From contig NZ_QTPP01000018.1 of the NCBI RefSeq assembly GCF_003853415.1, forward strand, positions 1 to 64,000: a DNA stretch of 64,000 bases, given 5' to 3'. A program made the translations under genes and the position numbers. The notes under the pieces are model-generated. The model did not search any database. It was given only the letters and a program-made list of their open reading frames with translations, and was not told the DNA's origin. This document shows positions 11,381 through 20,706 of the stretch, piece after piece; within the stretch, counting starts at the first letter, position 1; every line of letters begins with the position of its first letter. The stretch is from Burkholderia sp. Bp9142 (GTDB lineage: Bacteria > Pseudomonadota > Gammaproteobacteria > Burkholderiales > Burkholderiaceae).

Positions 11381-12550
11381 ATGTCGCTCCCGACCAATCA
11401 GCTCCGGCTCGCGATGGTGGCCGGCGAGCCGTCGGGCGATCTGCTCGCGGCGTCGCTGCTCGGCGGGCTTCAAGAGCGGTTGCCCGCGTCGACCCGGTAT
11501 TACGGGATCGGCGGGCAGCGGATGCTCGCGCACGGCTTCGACTCGCACTGGCAGATGGACAAGCTGACGGTGCGCGGCTACGTCGAGGCGCTGGGCCAGA
11601 TCCCCGAGATCCTGCGGATTCGCGGCGAGTTGAAGCGGCAGCTGCTCGCGGAGCGGCCCGACGCGTTCATCGGCGTCGACGCGCCCGATTTCAATTTCAA
11701 CGTGGAGCAGGCCGCGCGCGACGCGGGCATCCCGTCGATCCACTTCGTGTGCCCGTCGATCTGGGCGTGGCGCGGCGGGCGGATCAAGAAGATCGCGAAG
11801 TCCGTCGACCACATGCTGTGCCTGTTCCCGTTCGAACCGGCGATCCTCGACAAGGCGGGCGTCGCGTCGACGTATGTCGGCCATCCGCTGGCCGACGAGA
11901 TTCCGCTCGAGCCCGACACGCACGGCGCGCGCATCGCGCTCGGCCTGCCGGCAGACGGCCCGGTGATCGCGGTGCTGCCGGGCAGCCGGCGCTCGGAGAT
12001 CGGACTGATCGGCCCAACGTTCTTCGCGGCGATGGCGCTGATGCAGCAGCGCGAGCCCGGCGTGCGGTTCGTGATGCCGGCGGCGACGCCTGCGCTGCGC
12101 GAACTGCTGCGGCCGCTCGTCGAAGCGCATCCGCAACTGGCGCTGACGATCACCGACGGCCGCTCGCAGGTCGCGATGACGGCCGCCGACGCGATCCTCG
12201 TGAAGAGCGGCACCGTCACGCTGGAAGCCGCGCTGCTGAAGAAGCCGATGGTGATCTCGTACAAGGTGCCCTGGCTGACCGGGCAGATCATGCGCCGGCA
12301 GGGCTATCTGCCGTACGTCGGCTTGCCGAACATCCTGGCGGGGCGCTTCGTCGTGCCCGAGCTGCTGCAGCATTTCGCGACGCCCGAGGCGCTCGCCGAT
12401 GCGACGCTCACGCAACTGCGCGACGACGCGAACCGCCGCACGCTGACCGAAGTCTTTACCGAAATGCATCTTTCGCTGCGGCAGAACACGGCCGCGAAGG
12501 CCGCCGAAGCGGTCGTGCGCGTACTCGAGCAACGCAAGGGGCGCGCATGA
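11381..12550 (+). CDS. lpxB: Lipid-A-disaccharide synthase LpxB
   Basis: Glycosyltransferase (GT19) that joins UDP-2,3-diacylglucosamine and lipid X into the tetra-acyl disaccharide. The 389-residue product has the N-terminal [16 protein letters not shown] and the [10 protein letters not shown] nucleotide-binding segment typical of LpxB. Its TGA overlaps the rnhB start codon (ATGA at 12547-12550), so rnhB is translationally coupled. Confidence 0.96.
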   Translation: MSLPTNQLRLAMVAGEPSGDLLAASLLGGLQERLPASTRYYGIGGQRMLAHGFDSHWQMDKLTVRGYVEALGQIPEILRIRGELKRQLLAERPDAFIGVDAPDFNFNVEQAARDAGIPSIHFVCPSIWAWRGGRIKKIAKSVDHMLCLFPFEPAILDKAGVASTYVGHPLADEIPLEPDTHGARIALGLPADGPVIAVLPGSRRSEIGLIGPTFFAAMALMQQREPGVRFVMPAATPALRELLRPLVEAHPQLALTITDGRSQVAMTAADAILVKSGTVTLEAALLKKPMVISYKVPWLTGQIMRRQGYLPYVGLPNILAGRFVVPELLQHFATPEALADATLTQLRDDANRRTLTEVFTEMHLSLRQNTAAKAAEAVVRVLEQRKGRA

Positions 12551-13200
12551 CGGCAGCCCGTGCACCACGCCGCCGCGCGTCGACCGACGTGCAGGACGGT
12601 TTCGACTTCAGCCGGCCCGACGAGATCGTCTGCGGCGTCGACGAAGCGGGCCGCGGCCCGCTCGCGGGGCCGGTCGTGGCAGCCGCGGTGATCCTCGATC
12701 CCGCGCAGCCGATCGACGGGCTCGACGATTCGAAGGCGCTGTCCGCGAAAAAGCGCGATGCGCTGTACGACCTGATCGTCGCGCGTTCGCGCGCGTATTG
12801 CGTCGCGTCGGCGAGCGTCGACGAGATCGACACGCTCAACATCCTGCACGCGACGATGCTCGCGATGAAGCGGGCCGTCGAAGGCCTGTCGGTGCTGCCG
12901 ACGCTGGCGCAGATCGACGGCAACCGCTGTCCGAAACTGATGGTGCGTGCCGAGGCGATCGTCAGCGGCGACGCGCTCGTGCCGAGCATCTCGGCCGCGT
13001 CGATTCTCGCGAAGGTCACGCGCGACCGCATGCTGGTCGACCTGCATGAACGCTTCCCGGTGTACGGCTTCAACGTGCACGCGGGCTACGGCACCGCGAA
13101 ACATCTTGCCGCGCTGCGCGAGCACGGCCCATGCGAAGCGCATCGGCGCTCGTTTGCCCCCGTGCGCGCGGCGCTCGACCTGAGGGCCTGTTCCCGCTAA
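12547..13200 (+). CDS. rnhB: Ribonuclease HII
   Basis: Cleaves RNA in RNA-DNA hybrids and single ribonucleotides in DNA. The 217-residue product has the active-site motif [15 protein letters not shown] (Asp and Glu metal ligands) and later IDGNRCPK and [12 protein letters not shown] motifs of RNase HII. The ATG overlaps the lpxB stop. Its last residues (about RACSR) and TAA stop codon fall inside the left 30-bp arm of the inverted-repeat element at 13184-13470, so the C-terminus appears to be supplied by that element. Confidence 0.95.
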   Translation: MTAARAPRRRASTDVQDGFDFSRPDEIVCGVDEAGRGPLAGPVVAAAVILDPAQPIDGLDDSKALSAKKRDALYDLIVARSRAYCVASASVDEIDTLNILHATMLAMKRAVEGLSVLPTLAQIDGNRCPKLMVRAEAIVSGDALVPSISAASILAKVTRDRMLVDLHERFPVYGFNVHAGYGTAKHLAALREHGPCEAHRRSFAPVRAALDLRACSR

Positions 13201-13470
13201 TAACGGGCTTGCGCTGGCCGCCAGAAGGGCCGAGCGCAAGGAATGGGCCGCGGCGAATACCTGGCGTATTCGCAAGGAGCATGACGCCGCGATCGGCCCT
13301 TCTGGCGACCAGCCCCTGGAAAGGGATTTTTTAGTTTCGGGAACGTGTCTTGCCGGCCGCATTGCGGCGTCGCGCGTCACTTGTTTGGCTCGGCCAAACG
13401 GCGCTCCTTGCTTCTTGCACTGCGACCGGCAAGGCACGTTCGCAAGCCCGTTATTAGCGGGAACAGGCCC
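13184..13470. repeat. 287-bp intergenic element with 30-bp perfect terminal inverted repeat and two internal arms
   Basis: Bases 13184-13213 are the exact reverse complement of 13441-13470 (30 of 30). Inside are two further long arms: 13213-13235 with 13291-13313 (21 of 23), enclosing a hairpin at 13253-13273 (8-bp perfect stem), and 13341-13361 with 13421-13441 (19 of 21), enclosing a hairpin at 13383-13399 (7-bp perfect stem). The whole can fold as a closing stem with two long branches, like a three-way junction. No convincing ORF lies within it. Function and copy number are unknown from this window. Confidence 0.85.
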
Positions 13471-13474
13471 TTTG

Positions 13475-14257
13475 ATGAAAAGCATTACTTCCCGCGACAA
13501 CCCGCTGTACAAGCGCCTGAAGGCGCTCGCGGGCTCGACGTCCCAGCAGCGCCGCGGCGGCCAGGCGCTGCTCGAAGGTTTCCATCTCGCCAGCGCGTAT
13601 CTCGATACGGGTGCGGTGCCCGAGCTGTGCGTCGCGACCGAAGGCGCGCTCGCGCATGCCGAAGCGCAGGCGATCATCGCGCGCGTCGATTCGCAGCGGG
13701 TCGTCACGCTGCCCGACGCGCTGTTCGGGCAACTGTCGAACGTAGTCAGCGGCGTCGGTTTCCTGCTGCTCGTCGACCGTCCGGCGCAGCCGCTGCCCGA
13801 GCGCGTCACGCATACGTCGGTCGTGCTCGACGGCGTGCAGGACGCCGGCAACGTCGGCTCGATCCTGCGCAGCGCGGCGGCGGCCGGCGTGCGGCACGTG
13901 TTCTGCGCGCCGGGCACCGCCTATGCGTGGTCGTCGAAGGTGCTGCGTTCGGGGATGGGTGCGCATTTCCTGCTGTCGATTCACGAGGACGTTGACGCCG
14001 CCACGCTCGCCGAACGCCTCGACGTGCCGGTCGCGCTGACCGATTCGCACGGCGCGCAGGCGATCTACGACTGCGACCTGGCCGGGCCCGTCGCATGGGT
14101 GTTCGGCAACGAGGGCGCCGGCGTGTCGGCGTTCTGGCGCGACGCGGCCACGCATCGCGTGACGATCCCGCAGCCGGGTGGCATGGAGTCGCTGAACGTC
14201 GCGGCGGCGGCGGCGGTGTGCCTGTTCGAGCAGGTGCGGCAGCAGCGACGCGCGTGA
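13475..14257 (+). CDS. TrmH/SpoU-family RNA 2'-O-methyltransferase
   Basis: SAM-dependent ribose 2'-O-methyltransferase of the SPOUT class acting on tRNA or rRNA. The 260-residue product has an N-terminal substrate-binding domain (to about 105) and the SpoU motifs GNVGSILRSAAAAGV, FGNEGAGVS and IPQPGGMESLNVAAAAAV that form the trefoil-knot SAM site. The ATG lies 5 bases after the right arm of the inverted-repeat element, so the ribosome site (around aacagg) lies in the repeat. It is often called rlmB-like, but the exact target nucleotide cannot be read from sequence. Confidence 0.88.
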   Translation: MKSITSRDNPLYKRLKALAGSTSQQRRGGQALLEGFHLASAYLDTGAVPELCVATEGALAHAEAQAIIARVDSQRVVTLPDALFGQLSNVVSGVGFLLLVDRPAQPLPERVTHTSVVLDGVQDAGNVGSILRSAAAAGVRHVFCAPGTAYAWSSKVLRSGMGAHFLLSIHEDVDAATLAERLDVPVALTDSHGAQAIYDCDLAGPVAWVFGNEGAGVSAFWRDAATHRVTIPQPGGMESLNVAAAAAVCLFEQVRQQRRA

Positions 14258-14306
14258 CAGACTACGTGACGCACGGCGTCGACCGCGCGTCGTATCCCGC
14301 ACCATG

Positions 14307-14337
14307 AAAAAAGGCCGCGTTCGACGCGGCCTTTTTG
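14307..14337. terminator. Bidirectional intrinsic terminator
   Basis: A perfect 7-bp stem, 14313-14319 with 14325-14331 around loop TTCGA, is flanked by a run of A on the left and TTTTT on the right. It can end transcription of the methyltransferase gene (plus) and of ppsR (minus), which converge on it. Confidence 0.9.
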
Positions 14338-14378
14338 CTTCTGGCGGCGGCCTGGCGGCCGGCCCGGCGGGCAAATCG

Positions 14379-15194
14379 TCAGTACGACTGCCGGTCGAGT
14401 CGGATTTCCTGCAGGATCGTCGTCGCGATTTCCTCGATCGACTTGTGCGTCGACGACAGCCACTTGATCCCTTCGCGGCGCATCATCGCCTCGGCCTCGT
14501 TGATCTCGTAGCGGCAGTTCTCCGGCGCCGCGTACTTGCTGCCCGGGCGGCGCTCGTTGCGGATCTCCGACAGGCGCTGCGGGTCGATCGACAGCCCGAA
14601 CAGCTTGTCGCGATGCGGCGACAGCGCCGACGGCAGCTTGCCGCGCTCGAAGTCTTCCGGAATCAGCGGATAGTTGGCCGCCTTCACGCCGTACTGCATC
14701 GCGAGATACAGGCTCGTCGGCGTCTTGCCGCTGCGCGACACGCCAACCAGGATCACGTCGGCTTCCGACAGGTTGCGGTTCGACTGGCCGTCGTCGTGCG
14801 CGAGCGAGAAGTTGATCGCCTCGATCCGCGTCTTGTATTCCTCGGTATCGGCGTTCTGGTGGCCGCGGCCCATCGCGTGGCTCGACTTCAGCTCCAGTTC
14901 CTGCTCGAGCGGCTCGACGAAGCGCTGGAACATGTCCAGCACGAGCGCGTTCGAGCGCTTGACGATGTCGTTCGACTCGCTGTCGACGAGCGTCGTGAAC
15001 ACGATCGCGCGGCGGCCGTCGTGCACGGCGGCCTCGTTGATTTTCTCGACGGTCGCAAAGGCCTTGTCGAGCGAGTCGACGAACGGCAGGCGCACGAGGC
15101 GGAACTTCTGGTCGAACTGGGAGAGGATCGAGTGCGCGAAGGTTTCGGCAGTGATCCCGGTGCCGTCGGAGACGATGAAAACGGTAGGCAGCAT
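14379..15194 (-). CDS. ppsR: PEP synthetase regulatory protein PpsR (bifunctional kinase/pyrophosphorylase)
   Basis: Controls phosphoenolpyruvate synthase by ADP-dependent phosphorylation of a threonine and Pi-dependent dephosphorylation. The 271-residue product starts MLPTVFIVSDGTGITAETF and has the P-loop GVSRSGKT at residues 151-158, diagnostic of the DUF299/PSRP family. A much longer upstream open frame exists, but it runs antisense through ppsA and has no family similarity. It is divergent from its target ppsA, the usual arrangement. Confidence 0.95.
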   Translation of the reverse strand: MLPTVFIVSDGTGITAETFAHSILSQFDQKFRLVRLPFVDSLDKAFATVEKINEAAVHDGRRAIVFTTLVDSESNDIVKRSNALVLDMFQRFVEPLEQELELKSSHAMGRGHQNADTEEYKTRIEAINFSLAHDDGQSNRNLSEADVILVGVSRSGKTPTSLYLAMQYGVKAANYPLIPEDFERGKLPSALSPHRDKLFGLSIDPQRLSEIRNERRPGSKYAAPENCRYEINEAEAMMRREGIKWLSSTHKSIEEIATTILQEIRLDRQSY

Positions 15195-15570
15195 GAATCT
15201 GGGCGTCGAGCGTGAAGGGCGGTTGCGCGGGCGGCTGGAGGTTCGCCTCCAGACGCAGTGACAAGGTCGCGCCACATCCGGCAGCCGGCACGGTAGAATA
15301 GCGGCAACCTGTTGGATAAGCAATTGCGGGGGCAGGGGTGCGGACGGCATCCCGGGTTTGGCCGTTCGATCGAAAATTCCCGGCAAGTTCGGCGATTCGT
15401 CTGAGTATATCGCCCTTCTGCCGGGATTTTTGCAAGTCGGGTCGGAAGATTTTCCGCCGCTGCGATTGTTTTTCCAACAGGTTGCGCAAGACGCGCCGCG
15501 CCTTTTTGCAAGCGCCCGCGTCCGAGCCCACTTGCGCAATCGAGCATTTTTTTCACACTTAGGGGCTTGT
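15195..15570. other. Divergent ppsR/ppsA regulatory region
   Basis: This 376-bp gap contains no supported gene. It holds a leftward sigma-70-like promoter for ppsR, a small perfect hairpin at 15235-15252 (7-bp stem, 4-base loop) in the ppsR leader, and A/T-rich patches at about 15355-15440 and 15545-15560 likely used by ppsA. I could not assign a confident ppsA promoter. Confidence 0.6.
15295..15323 (-). promoter_or_regulatory. Candidate sigma-70 promoter of ppsR
   Basis: Read on the minus strand, TTGCTT (15323-15318) and TATTCT (15300-15295) are separated by 17 bp, close to the consensus -35/-10 pair, pointing at ppsR about 100 bp away. This rests on pattern only. Confidence 0.5.
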
Positions 15571-17970
15571 ATGACTAACGCAGCAAACGTCGCAAAGGAC
15601 CAGGCGTATGTAATCCCGTTCGAGCAGTTGCGGATGACCGATGTGGAGATCGTGGGCGGCAAGAATGCGTCGCTCGGCGAGATGATCAGCCAGCTTTCCG
15701 AAGCAGGCGTTCGCGTACCCACCGGTTTCGCCACGACCGCGCTCGCTTTCCGCGATTTCCTCAAGCACAACGATCTGACCGATCGCATCGCCAAGCGTCT
15801 CGAGTCGCTCGACATCGACGACGTGAAGGCGCTCGCCGAAGCCGGTGCCGAAATCCGCAAGTGGATCGTCGACGCGCCGATGCAGGCACGTCTCGAGGAG
15901 GAAATCCGTGCACAGTTCGAAATCCTGAAGAACGGCTCGCCGGGCGAACTGTCGTTCGCCGTGCGCTCGTCCGCGACCGCGGAAGACTTGCCCGATGCTT
16001 CGTTCGCCGGCCAGCAGGAGTCGTATCTGAACGTCGTCGGCATCGACGACGTGCTCGACCGCATGAAGCACGTGTTCGCGTCGCTGTACAACGACCGCGC
16101 GATCTCGTACCGCGTGCACAAGGGCTTCACGCACGCCGAGGTCGCGCTGTCGGCCGGCGTGCAGCGCATGGTCCGCTCGGACGTCGGCGCGGCCGGCGTG
16201 ATGTTCACGATCGACACCGAATCGGGCTTCAAGGACGCCGTGTTCATCACGTCGAGCTACGGCCTGGGCGAAACCGTCGTGCAGGGCGCCGTGAACCCGG
16301 ACGAGTTCTACGTGTTCAAGACGACGCTCGCACAGGACAAGTACCCGATCATCCGCCGCTCGATCGGCTCGAAGCTGATCAAGATGGAATTCACGCAGCC
16401 GGGCGAGCCGGGCCGCGTGAAGACGGTCGACGTGCCGCACGAGCAGCGCAACCGCTACTCGATCACCGACGAAGACGTGATCGAGCTCGCGAAGTACGCG
16501 GTCATCATCGAGAAGCACTACCAGCGTCCGATGGACATCGAGTGGGGCAAGGACGGCCGCGACGGCAAGATCTTCATCCTGCAGGCACGTCCGGAAACGG
16601 TGAAGAGCCAGGCGAACGGCAAGGCCGAGCAGCGCTTCAAGCTGAAGGGCCAGTCGCAGGTGCTGGCGACGGGCCGTGCGATCGGCCAGAAGATCGGCGC
16701 GGGCCCCGTGCGCGTGATCCAGGATCCGTCGGAAATGGAACGCGTGCAGCCGGGCGACGTGCTGGTGGCGGACATGACCGACCCGAACTGGGAGCCGGTG
16801 ATGAAGCGTGCGGCGGCGATCGTCACGAACCGTGGCGGCCGGACCTGCCACGCGGCGATCATCGCGCGTGAGCTCGGCGTGCCGGCAGTCGTCGGCTGCG
16901 GCGACGCGACCGACGTGCTGAAGGACGGCGCGCTCGTCACCGTGTCGTGCGCGGAAGGCGACGAAGGCAAGATCTACGACGGGCTGCTCGAGACGGAAGT
17001 CACGGAAGTGCAGCGCGGCGAGCTGCCGGAAATCCCGGTCAAGATCATGATGAACGTCGGCAACCCGCAGCTCGCGTTCGACTTCTCGCAACTGCCGAAC
17101 GGCGGTGTTGGCCTCGCGCGTCTCGAGTTCATCATCAACAACAACATCGGCGTGCACCCGAAGGCGATCCTCGAGTACCCGAACATCGACCAGGACCTGA
17201 AGAAGGCGGTCGAGAGCGTCGCGCGCGGCCACGCGTCGCCGCGCCAGTTCTACGTCGACAAGCTGACGGAAGGCGTCGCGACGATCGCCGCGGCGTTCTA
17301 TCCGAAGCCCGTGATCGTGCGCCTGTCCGACTTCAAGTCGAACGAGTACAAGAAGCTGATCGGCGGTTCGCGCTACGAGCCGGACGAGGAAAACCCGATG
17401 CTGGGCTTCCGCGGCGCGTCGCGCTACATCGCCGAAGACTTCGCGCAGGCGTTCGAGATGGAATGCCGCGCACTGAAGCGCGTGCGCGACGAGATGGGCC
17501 TGACCAACGTCGAGATCATGGTGCCGTTCGTGCGGACCGTGAAGCAGGCGGCGCGTGTCGTCGGCCTGCTCGAGAAGTTCGGCCTGAAGCGCGGCGAGAA
17601 CGGCCTGCGCCTCGTGATGATGTGTGAAGTTCCGACCAACGCGATCCTGGCCGAAGAGTTCCTCGAGCACTTCGACGGTTTCTCGATCGGTTCGAACGAC
17701 CTCACGCAGCTCACGCTCGGCCTCGACCGCGACTCGGGCATGGAACTGCTGGCCGTCGACTTCGACGAACGCGACCCGGCCGTCAAGTTCCTGCTCAAGC
17801 GCGCGATCGACACCTGCCGCAAGATGGGCAAGTACGTCGGCATCTGCGGCCAGGGCCCGTCCGATCACCCGGACTTCGCGCAATGGCTGGCCGACGAAGG
17901 CATCGTGTCGATCTCGCTGAACCCGGACACGATCATCGATACGTGGCAGGCGCTCGCCAACCGGAAGTAA
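15571..17970 (+). CDS. ppsA: Phosphoenolpyruvate synthase
   Basis: Converts pyruvate and ATP to PEP, AMP and Pi for gluconeogenesis. From ATG 15571 the product is 799 residues, matching the family (about 790). The N-terminal ATP-grasp domain contains [20 protein letters not shown]; the swivelling phosphohistidine domain has [17 protein letters not shown] with His427; the C-terminal PEP/pyruvate barrel follows with [13 protein letters not shown] and the catalytic Cys in GICGQGPSD. The frame is open 71 codons further upstream but that part has no family similarity. Probably inactivated by the adjacent PpsR. Confidence 0.97.
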   Translation: MTNAANVAKDQAYVIPFEQLRMTDVEIVGGKNASLGEMISQLSEAGVRVPTGFATTALAFRDFLKHNDLTDRIAKRLESLDIDDVKALAEAGAEIRKWIVDAPMQARLEEEIRAQFEILKNGSPGELSFAVRSSATAEDLPDASFAGQQESYLNVVGIDDVLDRMKHVFASLYNDRAISYRVHKGFTHAEVALSAGVQRMVRSDVGAAGVMFTIDTESGFKDAVFITSSYGLGETVVQGAVNPDEFYVFKTTLAQDKYPIIRRSIGSKLIKMEFTQPGEPGRVKTVDVPHEQRNRYSITDEDVIELAKYAVIIEKHYQRPMDIEWGKDGRDGKIFILQARPETVKSQANGKAEQRFKLKGQSQVLATGRAIGQKIGAGPVRVIQDPSEMERVQPGDVLVADMTDPNWEPVMKRAAAIVTNRGGRTCHAAIIARELGVPAVVGCGDATDVLKDGALVTVSCAEGDEGKIYDGLLETEVTEVQRGELPEIPVKIMMNVGNPQLAFDFSQLPNGGVGLARLEFIINNNIGVHPKAILEYPNIDQDLKKAVESVARGHASPRQFYVDKLTEGVATIAAAFYPKPVIVRLSDFKSNEYKKLIGGSRYEPDEENPMLGFRGASRYIAEDFAQAFEMECRALKRVRDEMGLTNVEIMVPFVRTVKQAARVVGLLEKFGLKRGENGLRLVMMCEVPTNAILAEEFLEHFDGFSIGSNDLTQLTLGLDRDSGMELLAVDFDERDPAVKFLLKRAIDTCRKMGKYVGICGQGPSDHPDFAQWLADEGIVSISLNPDTIIDTWQALANRK

Positions 17971-18046
17971 CGGCCGGTAATGCAACTTCGACGAAAGGGC
18001 GGCCCGCCGCTCTTTCGCTGAAGGCAAAATGCAAGGTTCATGCTAT

Positions 18047-18077
18047 AAACACCCCGGTAGGCACCGGGGTGTTTTTG
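18047..18077 (+). terminator. Intrinsic terminator downstream of ppsA
   Basis: The sequence from 18047 forms a strong stem (aaacaccccgg pairing with ccggggtgttt) with a 6-base central stretch and a following T-rich tail. It sits only about 17 bp before the nfeD start, so it may also lie in the nfeD leader if the TATAAA at about 18044 is a promoter element. Confidence 0.85.
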
Positions 18078-18093
18078 TTTGCAGGAGACCACA

Positions 18094-18528
18094 ATGATGT
18101 CGGGGCATCTGTTCTGGTGGGTCGGGGTTGGCGTGCTGGTCGTGGCCGAATTGCTGACCGGCACGTTCTATCTGCTGATGATCGCGCTCGGCTTTCTCGC
18201 GGGCGCGCTGCTGCAGCTCGCGGGCTTTGCGCCGCACGTGCAGATCGGCGCGGCCGCCGCGGTCGCGATCACGGCGATGATCGTGCTGCGGCGCTCGGGG
18301 CTCGGGCGCAAGCAGAAGCGCGACACGTCGACGAATCCGGACGTCAATCTCGATATCGGCGCGACCGTCACGGTCGACGCGTGGCATGACGGCCGCGCAC
18401 GCGTGCAGTATCGCGGCGCCGACTGGGACGTCGAGCTCGCGGCCGGCGAGCGCGACGATGCGCGCGTGTATCAGGTGAGAGCCGTGCGCGGCAACTGTCT
18501 GGTCGTCGTGGCGAAACCCGCTGGCTGA
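18094..18528 (+). CDS. NfeD-family membrane protein
   Basis: Small NfeD-like protein: about two or three N-terminal membrane segments (residues 4-70) followed by a soluble OB-fold domain (about 85-144) containing DIGATVTVDAWHDGRARVQYRGADWDVEL. The 144-residue length fits the short NfeD1b class. AGGAG precedes the tandem ATG codons at 18094/18097. It is immediately upstream of a slipin, the classic NfeD-stomatin pair thought to act in membrane quality control or microdomain organisation; the exact role is unproven. Confidence 0.88.
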   Translation: MMSGHLFWWVGVGVLVVAELLTGTFYLLMIALGFLAGALLQLAGFAPHVQIGAAAAVAITAMIVLRRSGLGRKQKRDTSTNPDVNLDIGATVTVDAWHDGRARVQYRGADWDVELAAGERDDARVYQVRAVRGNCLVVVAKPAG

Positions 18529-18561
18529 TCGTCCACCGATAAAACAAGGAGGGAATACTTC

Positions 18562-19497
18562 ATGGATTCGCTGATCATCTGGGTCGTCCTGCTCGTCATC
18601 GCCATCGTGATCGTATCGAAGACGGTGAAGATCGTGCCGCAGCAGCATGCGTGGGTGCTCGAGCGCTTCGGGCGCTATCACGCGACGCTGTCGCCCGGTC
18701 TCAATATCGTGCTGCCGTTCGTCGACCGGATCGCCTACCGGCACGTGCTGAAGGAAATTCCGCTCGACGTGCCGAGCCAGGTCTGCATCACGCGCGACAA
18801 CACGCAGCTGCAGGTCGACGGCGTGCTGTACTTCCAGGTGACCGACCCGATGAAGGCGTCGTACGGGGCGAGCAACTTCGTGCTCGCGATCACGCAGCTT
18901 GCGCAGACGACGCTGCGCTCGGTGGTCGGCAAGCTCGAACTCGACAAGACCTTCGAGGAGCGCGACTTCATCAACCACAACATCGTGTCGGCGCTCGACC
19001 AGGCCGCCGCGAACTGGGGCGTGAAAGTGCTGCGTTACGAGATCAAGGACCTGACGCCGCCGAAGGAGATCCTGCATGCGATGCAGGCGCAGATCACCGC
19101 CGAGCGGGAAAAGCGCGCGCTGATCGCCGCGTCGGAAGGCCGCAAGCAGGAGCAGATCAACCTCGCGTCGGGCGCGCGCGAGGCCGCGATCCAGAAGTCC
19201 GAAGGCGAGCGGCAGGCCGCGATCAACCAGGCGCAGGGCGAGGCGGCCGCGATTCTCGCCGTGGCCGAAGCGAACGCGCAGGCGATCCAGAAGATCGCGA
19301 ACGCGATCCAGTCGCAGGGCGGGATGGATGCCGTGAACCTGAAGGTCGCCGAACAGTATGTCGGCGCGTTCTCGAACCTCGCGAAACAGGGCAATACGCT
19401 GATCGTGCCGGCGAATCTGTCGGATCTCGGCACCGCGATTGCGTCGGCGCTGACGATCGTCAAGAACGCGGCGCCGGCCGCGGGCGGGAAGGGCTGA
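18562..19497 (+). CDS. SPFH/stomatin-like protein (slipin, QmcA-type)
   Basis: Membrane-anchored band-7 protein. Residues 1-20 form a membrane anchor, followed by the SPFH domain (about 22-210, with VPQQHAWVLERFGRYHATL and YFQVTDPMKASYGASNF) and an Ala/Glu/Gln-rich coiled coil (about 175-260) that drives oligomerisation. The 311 residues match QmcA/paraslipin (about 305). An AAGGAGGG ribosome site precedes it, and it follows nfeD by 33 bp in one operon. Confidence 0.92.
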   Translation: MDSLIIWVVLLVIAIVIVSKTVKIVPQQHAWVLERFGRYHATLSPGLNIVLPFVDRIAYRHVLKEIPLDVPSQVCITRDNTQLQVDGVLYFQVTDPMKASYGASNFVLAITQLAQTTLRSVVGKLELDKTFEERDFINHNIVSALDQAAANWGVKVLRYEIKDLTPPKEILHAMQAQITAEREKRALIAASEGRKQEQINLASGAREAAIQKSEGERQAAINQAQGEAAAILAVAEANAQAIQKIANAIQSQGGMDAVNLKVAEQYVGAFSNLAKQGNTLIVPANLSDLGTAIASALTIVKNAAPAAGGKG

Positions 19498-19664
19498 GCG
19501 AACGCGCGGTTGGCCGCGTCGGCGGCCGTTGCGTGCGCCCGGCATGCGGCGAATCGTCGCGCCACGGAATCGCGCCCCGTTTGCATCGCGACGGGCGGCG
19601 CAGGGTTTCATCCGGGACAGTGAGCGGCTGCTCGATCGGCGCTCGCGCAAATCAAGCTGTTTAA

Positions 19665-19700
19665 AGCGACACGGCCCGCTTCGAGCGGGCCGTGTCGTTT
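19665..19700. terminator. Bidirectional intrinsic terminator between slipin and smpB
   Basis: A 14-bp perfect stem (19667-19680 with 19684-19697, loop TCG) is flanked by AAA on the left and TTT on the right. It can end both the nfeD-slipin operon and the converging smpB transcript. The rest of the 19498-19719 gap holds nothing else that I recognise. Confidence 0.9.
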
Positions 19701-19719
19701 GCGATGCGGGGCGTGCGTG

Positions 19720-20166
19720 TCAGGTGCCGGCGCGCATGATGCGGGCCTTTTCGCGTTCCCAGTCGCGCTTCTTCTCGGTTTCACGCTTGTCGTGCAGCTT
19801 CTTGCCCTTCGCGAGCGCGATGTCGCATTTCACGCGACCGCCCTTGTAGTGGAAGTTCAGCGGCACGAGCGTGTAGCCGCGCTGCTCGACCTTGCCGATC
19901 AGTTTCTTGATTTCCTCGCGGTGCAGCAGCAGCTTGCGCGTGCGGACCGGATCGGGCTTGATGTGCGTCGAGGCTTCGGGCAGCGGGCTGATGTGGGTGC
20001 CGATCAGGAAGATCTCGGCGTTCTTGACCACGACATAGCCTTCCTTGATCTGGCCGCGCCCGGCGCGCAGCGCCTTGACTTCCCAGCCCTCAAGCACGAG
20101 CCCCGCCTCGTAGCGTTCCTCGATGTGATAATCGAAGTGCGCTTTCCTGTTGTCGATGATGCTCAT
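19720..20166 (-). CDS. smpB: SsrA-binding protein SmpB
   Basis: Partner of tmRNA in trans-translation, rescuing stalled ribosomes. The 148-residue product begins [22 protein letters not shown] and includes [20 protein letters not shown], hallmarks of the family, with a basic C-terminal tail that enters the mRNA channel. It is divergent from ratA, a conserved proteobacterial neighbour. The tmRNA gene itself is not in the window. Confidence 0.97.
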
Positions 20167-20188
20167 GAAAGGATTGGGCCAACTCGTT

Positions 20189-20204
20189 TAAAATCACGAT
20201 TTTA
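20189..20204. promoter_or_regulatory. Symmetric divergent -10 region of smpB and ratA
   Basis: TAAAATC at 20189-20195 and its reverse complement at 20198-20204 form a 7-bp perfect inverted repeat with a 2-base spacer. Each arm contains a TAAAAT -10-like hexamer, one per strand, in the 98-bp gap between the divergent smpB and ratA. No good -35 hexamers are evident. Confidence 0.35.
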
Positions 20205-20264
20205 GCAAAGCGGGGCGGGAATCGCCCGGCTTGCGTTCTCACCTCGAGCGATGCCGCGCGATTT

Positions 20265-20702
20265 ATGGCAGATGTCCAGAAAACCGTATTGATCCGTCAT
20301 TCGGCGGAACAGATGTTCGACCTCGTCACCGACGTGGCCGACTACCCCAATTTCCTGCCCTGGTGCGGCGGCGTCGAGATTCGCCGTCAGGACGACAGCG
20401 GGATGGAAGCGCGCATCGACATCAACTTCAAGGGCATCAAGCAGCATTTCGCGACGCGCAACACGCAGCAGCGCCCGACGCGGATCGACATGGAGTTCGC
20501 GGACGGCCCGTTCAGGAAGTTCACGGGCTCGTGGCGCTTCATTGCGCTGCGCGCCGATGCGTGCAAGATCGAATTCGCGCTGCACTACGAGTTCTCGAGC
20601 ATCCTGCTCGAGAAGATCATCGGGCCGGTGTTCAGCCATATCGCGAACACGTTCGTCGATTCGTTCGTCAAGCGCGCCGACCAGCGCTACGGGAAGGGGT
20701 GA
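20265..20702 (+). CDS. ratA: RatA/Coq10-type START-domain protein
   Basis: The 145-residue START/polyketide-cyclase-fold protein matches the RatA (YfjG) / Coq10 family: MADVQKTVLIRHSAEQMFDL, VADYPNFLPWCGGVEI and the C-terminal GPVFSHIANTFVDSFVKRA. In E. coli RatA is described as a toxin blocking 70S assembly, while the family is also linked to ubiquinone binding, so its cellular role is ambiguous. It is followed 4 bp later by rnfH (RatB), the conserved smpB-ratA-ratB neighbourhood. Confidence 0.88.
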   Translation: MADVQKTVLIRHSAEQMFDLVTDVADYPNFLPWCGGVEIRRQDDSGMEARIDINFKGIKQHFATRNTQQRPTRIDMEFADGPFRKFTGSWRFIALRADACKIEFALHYEFSSILLEKIIGPVFSHIANTFVDSFVKRADQRYGKG

Positions 20703-20706
20703 CGCC

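Noticed and set aside
15559..18027. 822-residue minus-strand ORF opposite ppsA
   Set aside because: Antisense shadow of a well-identified gene.
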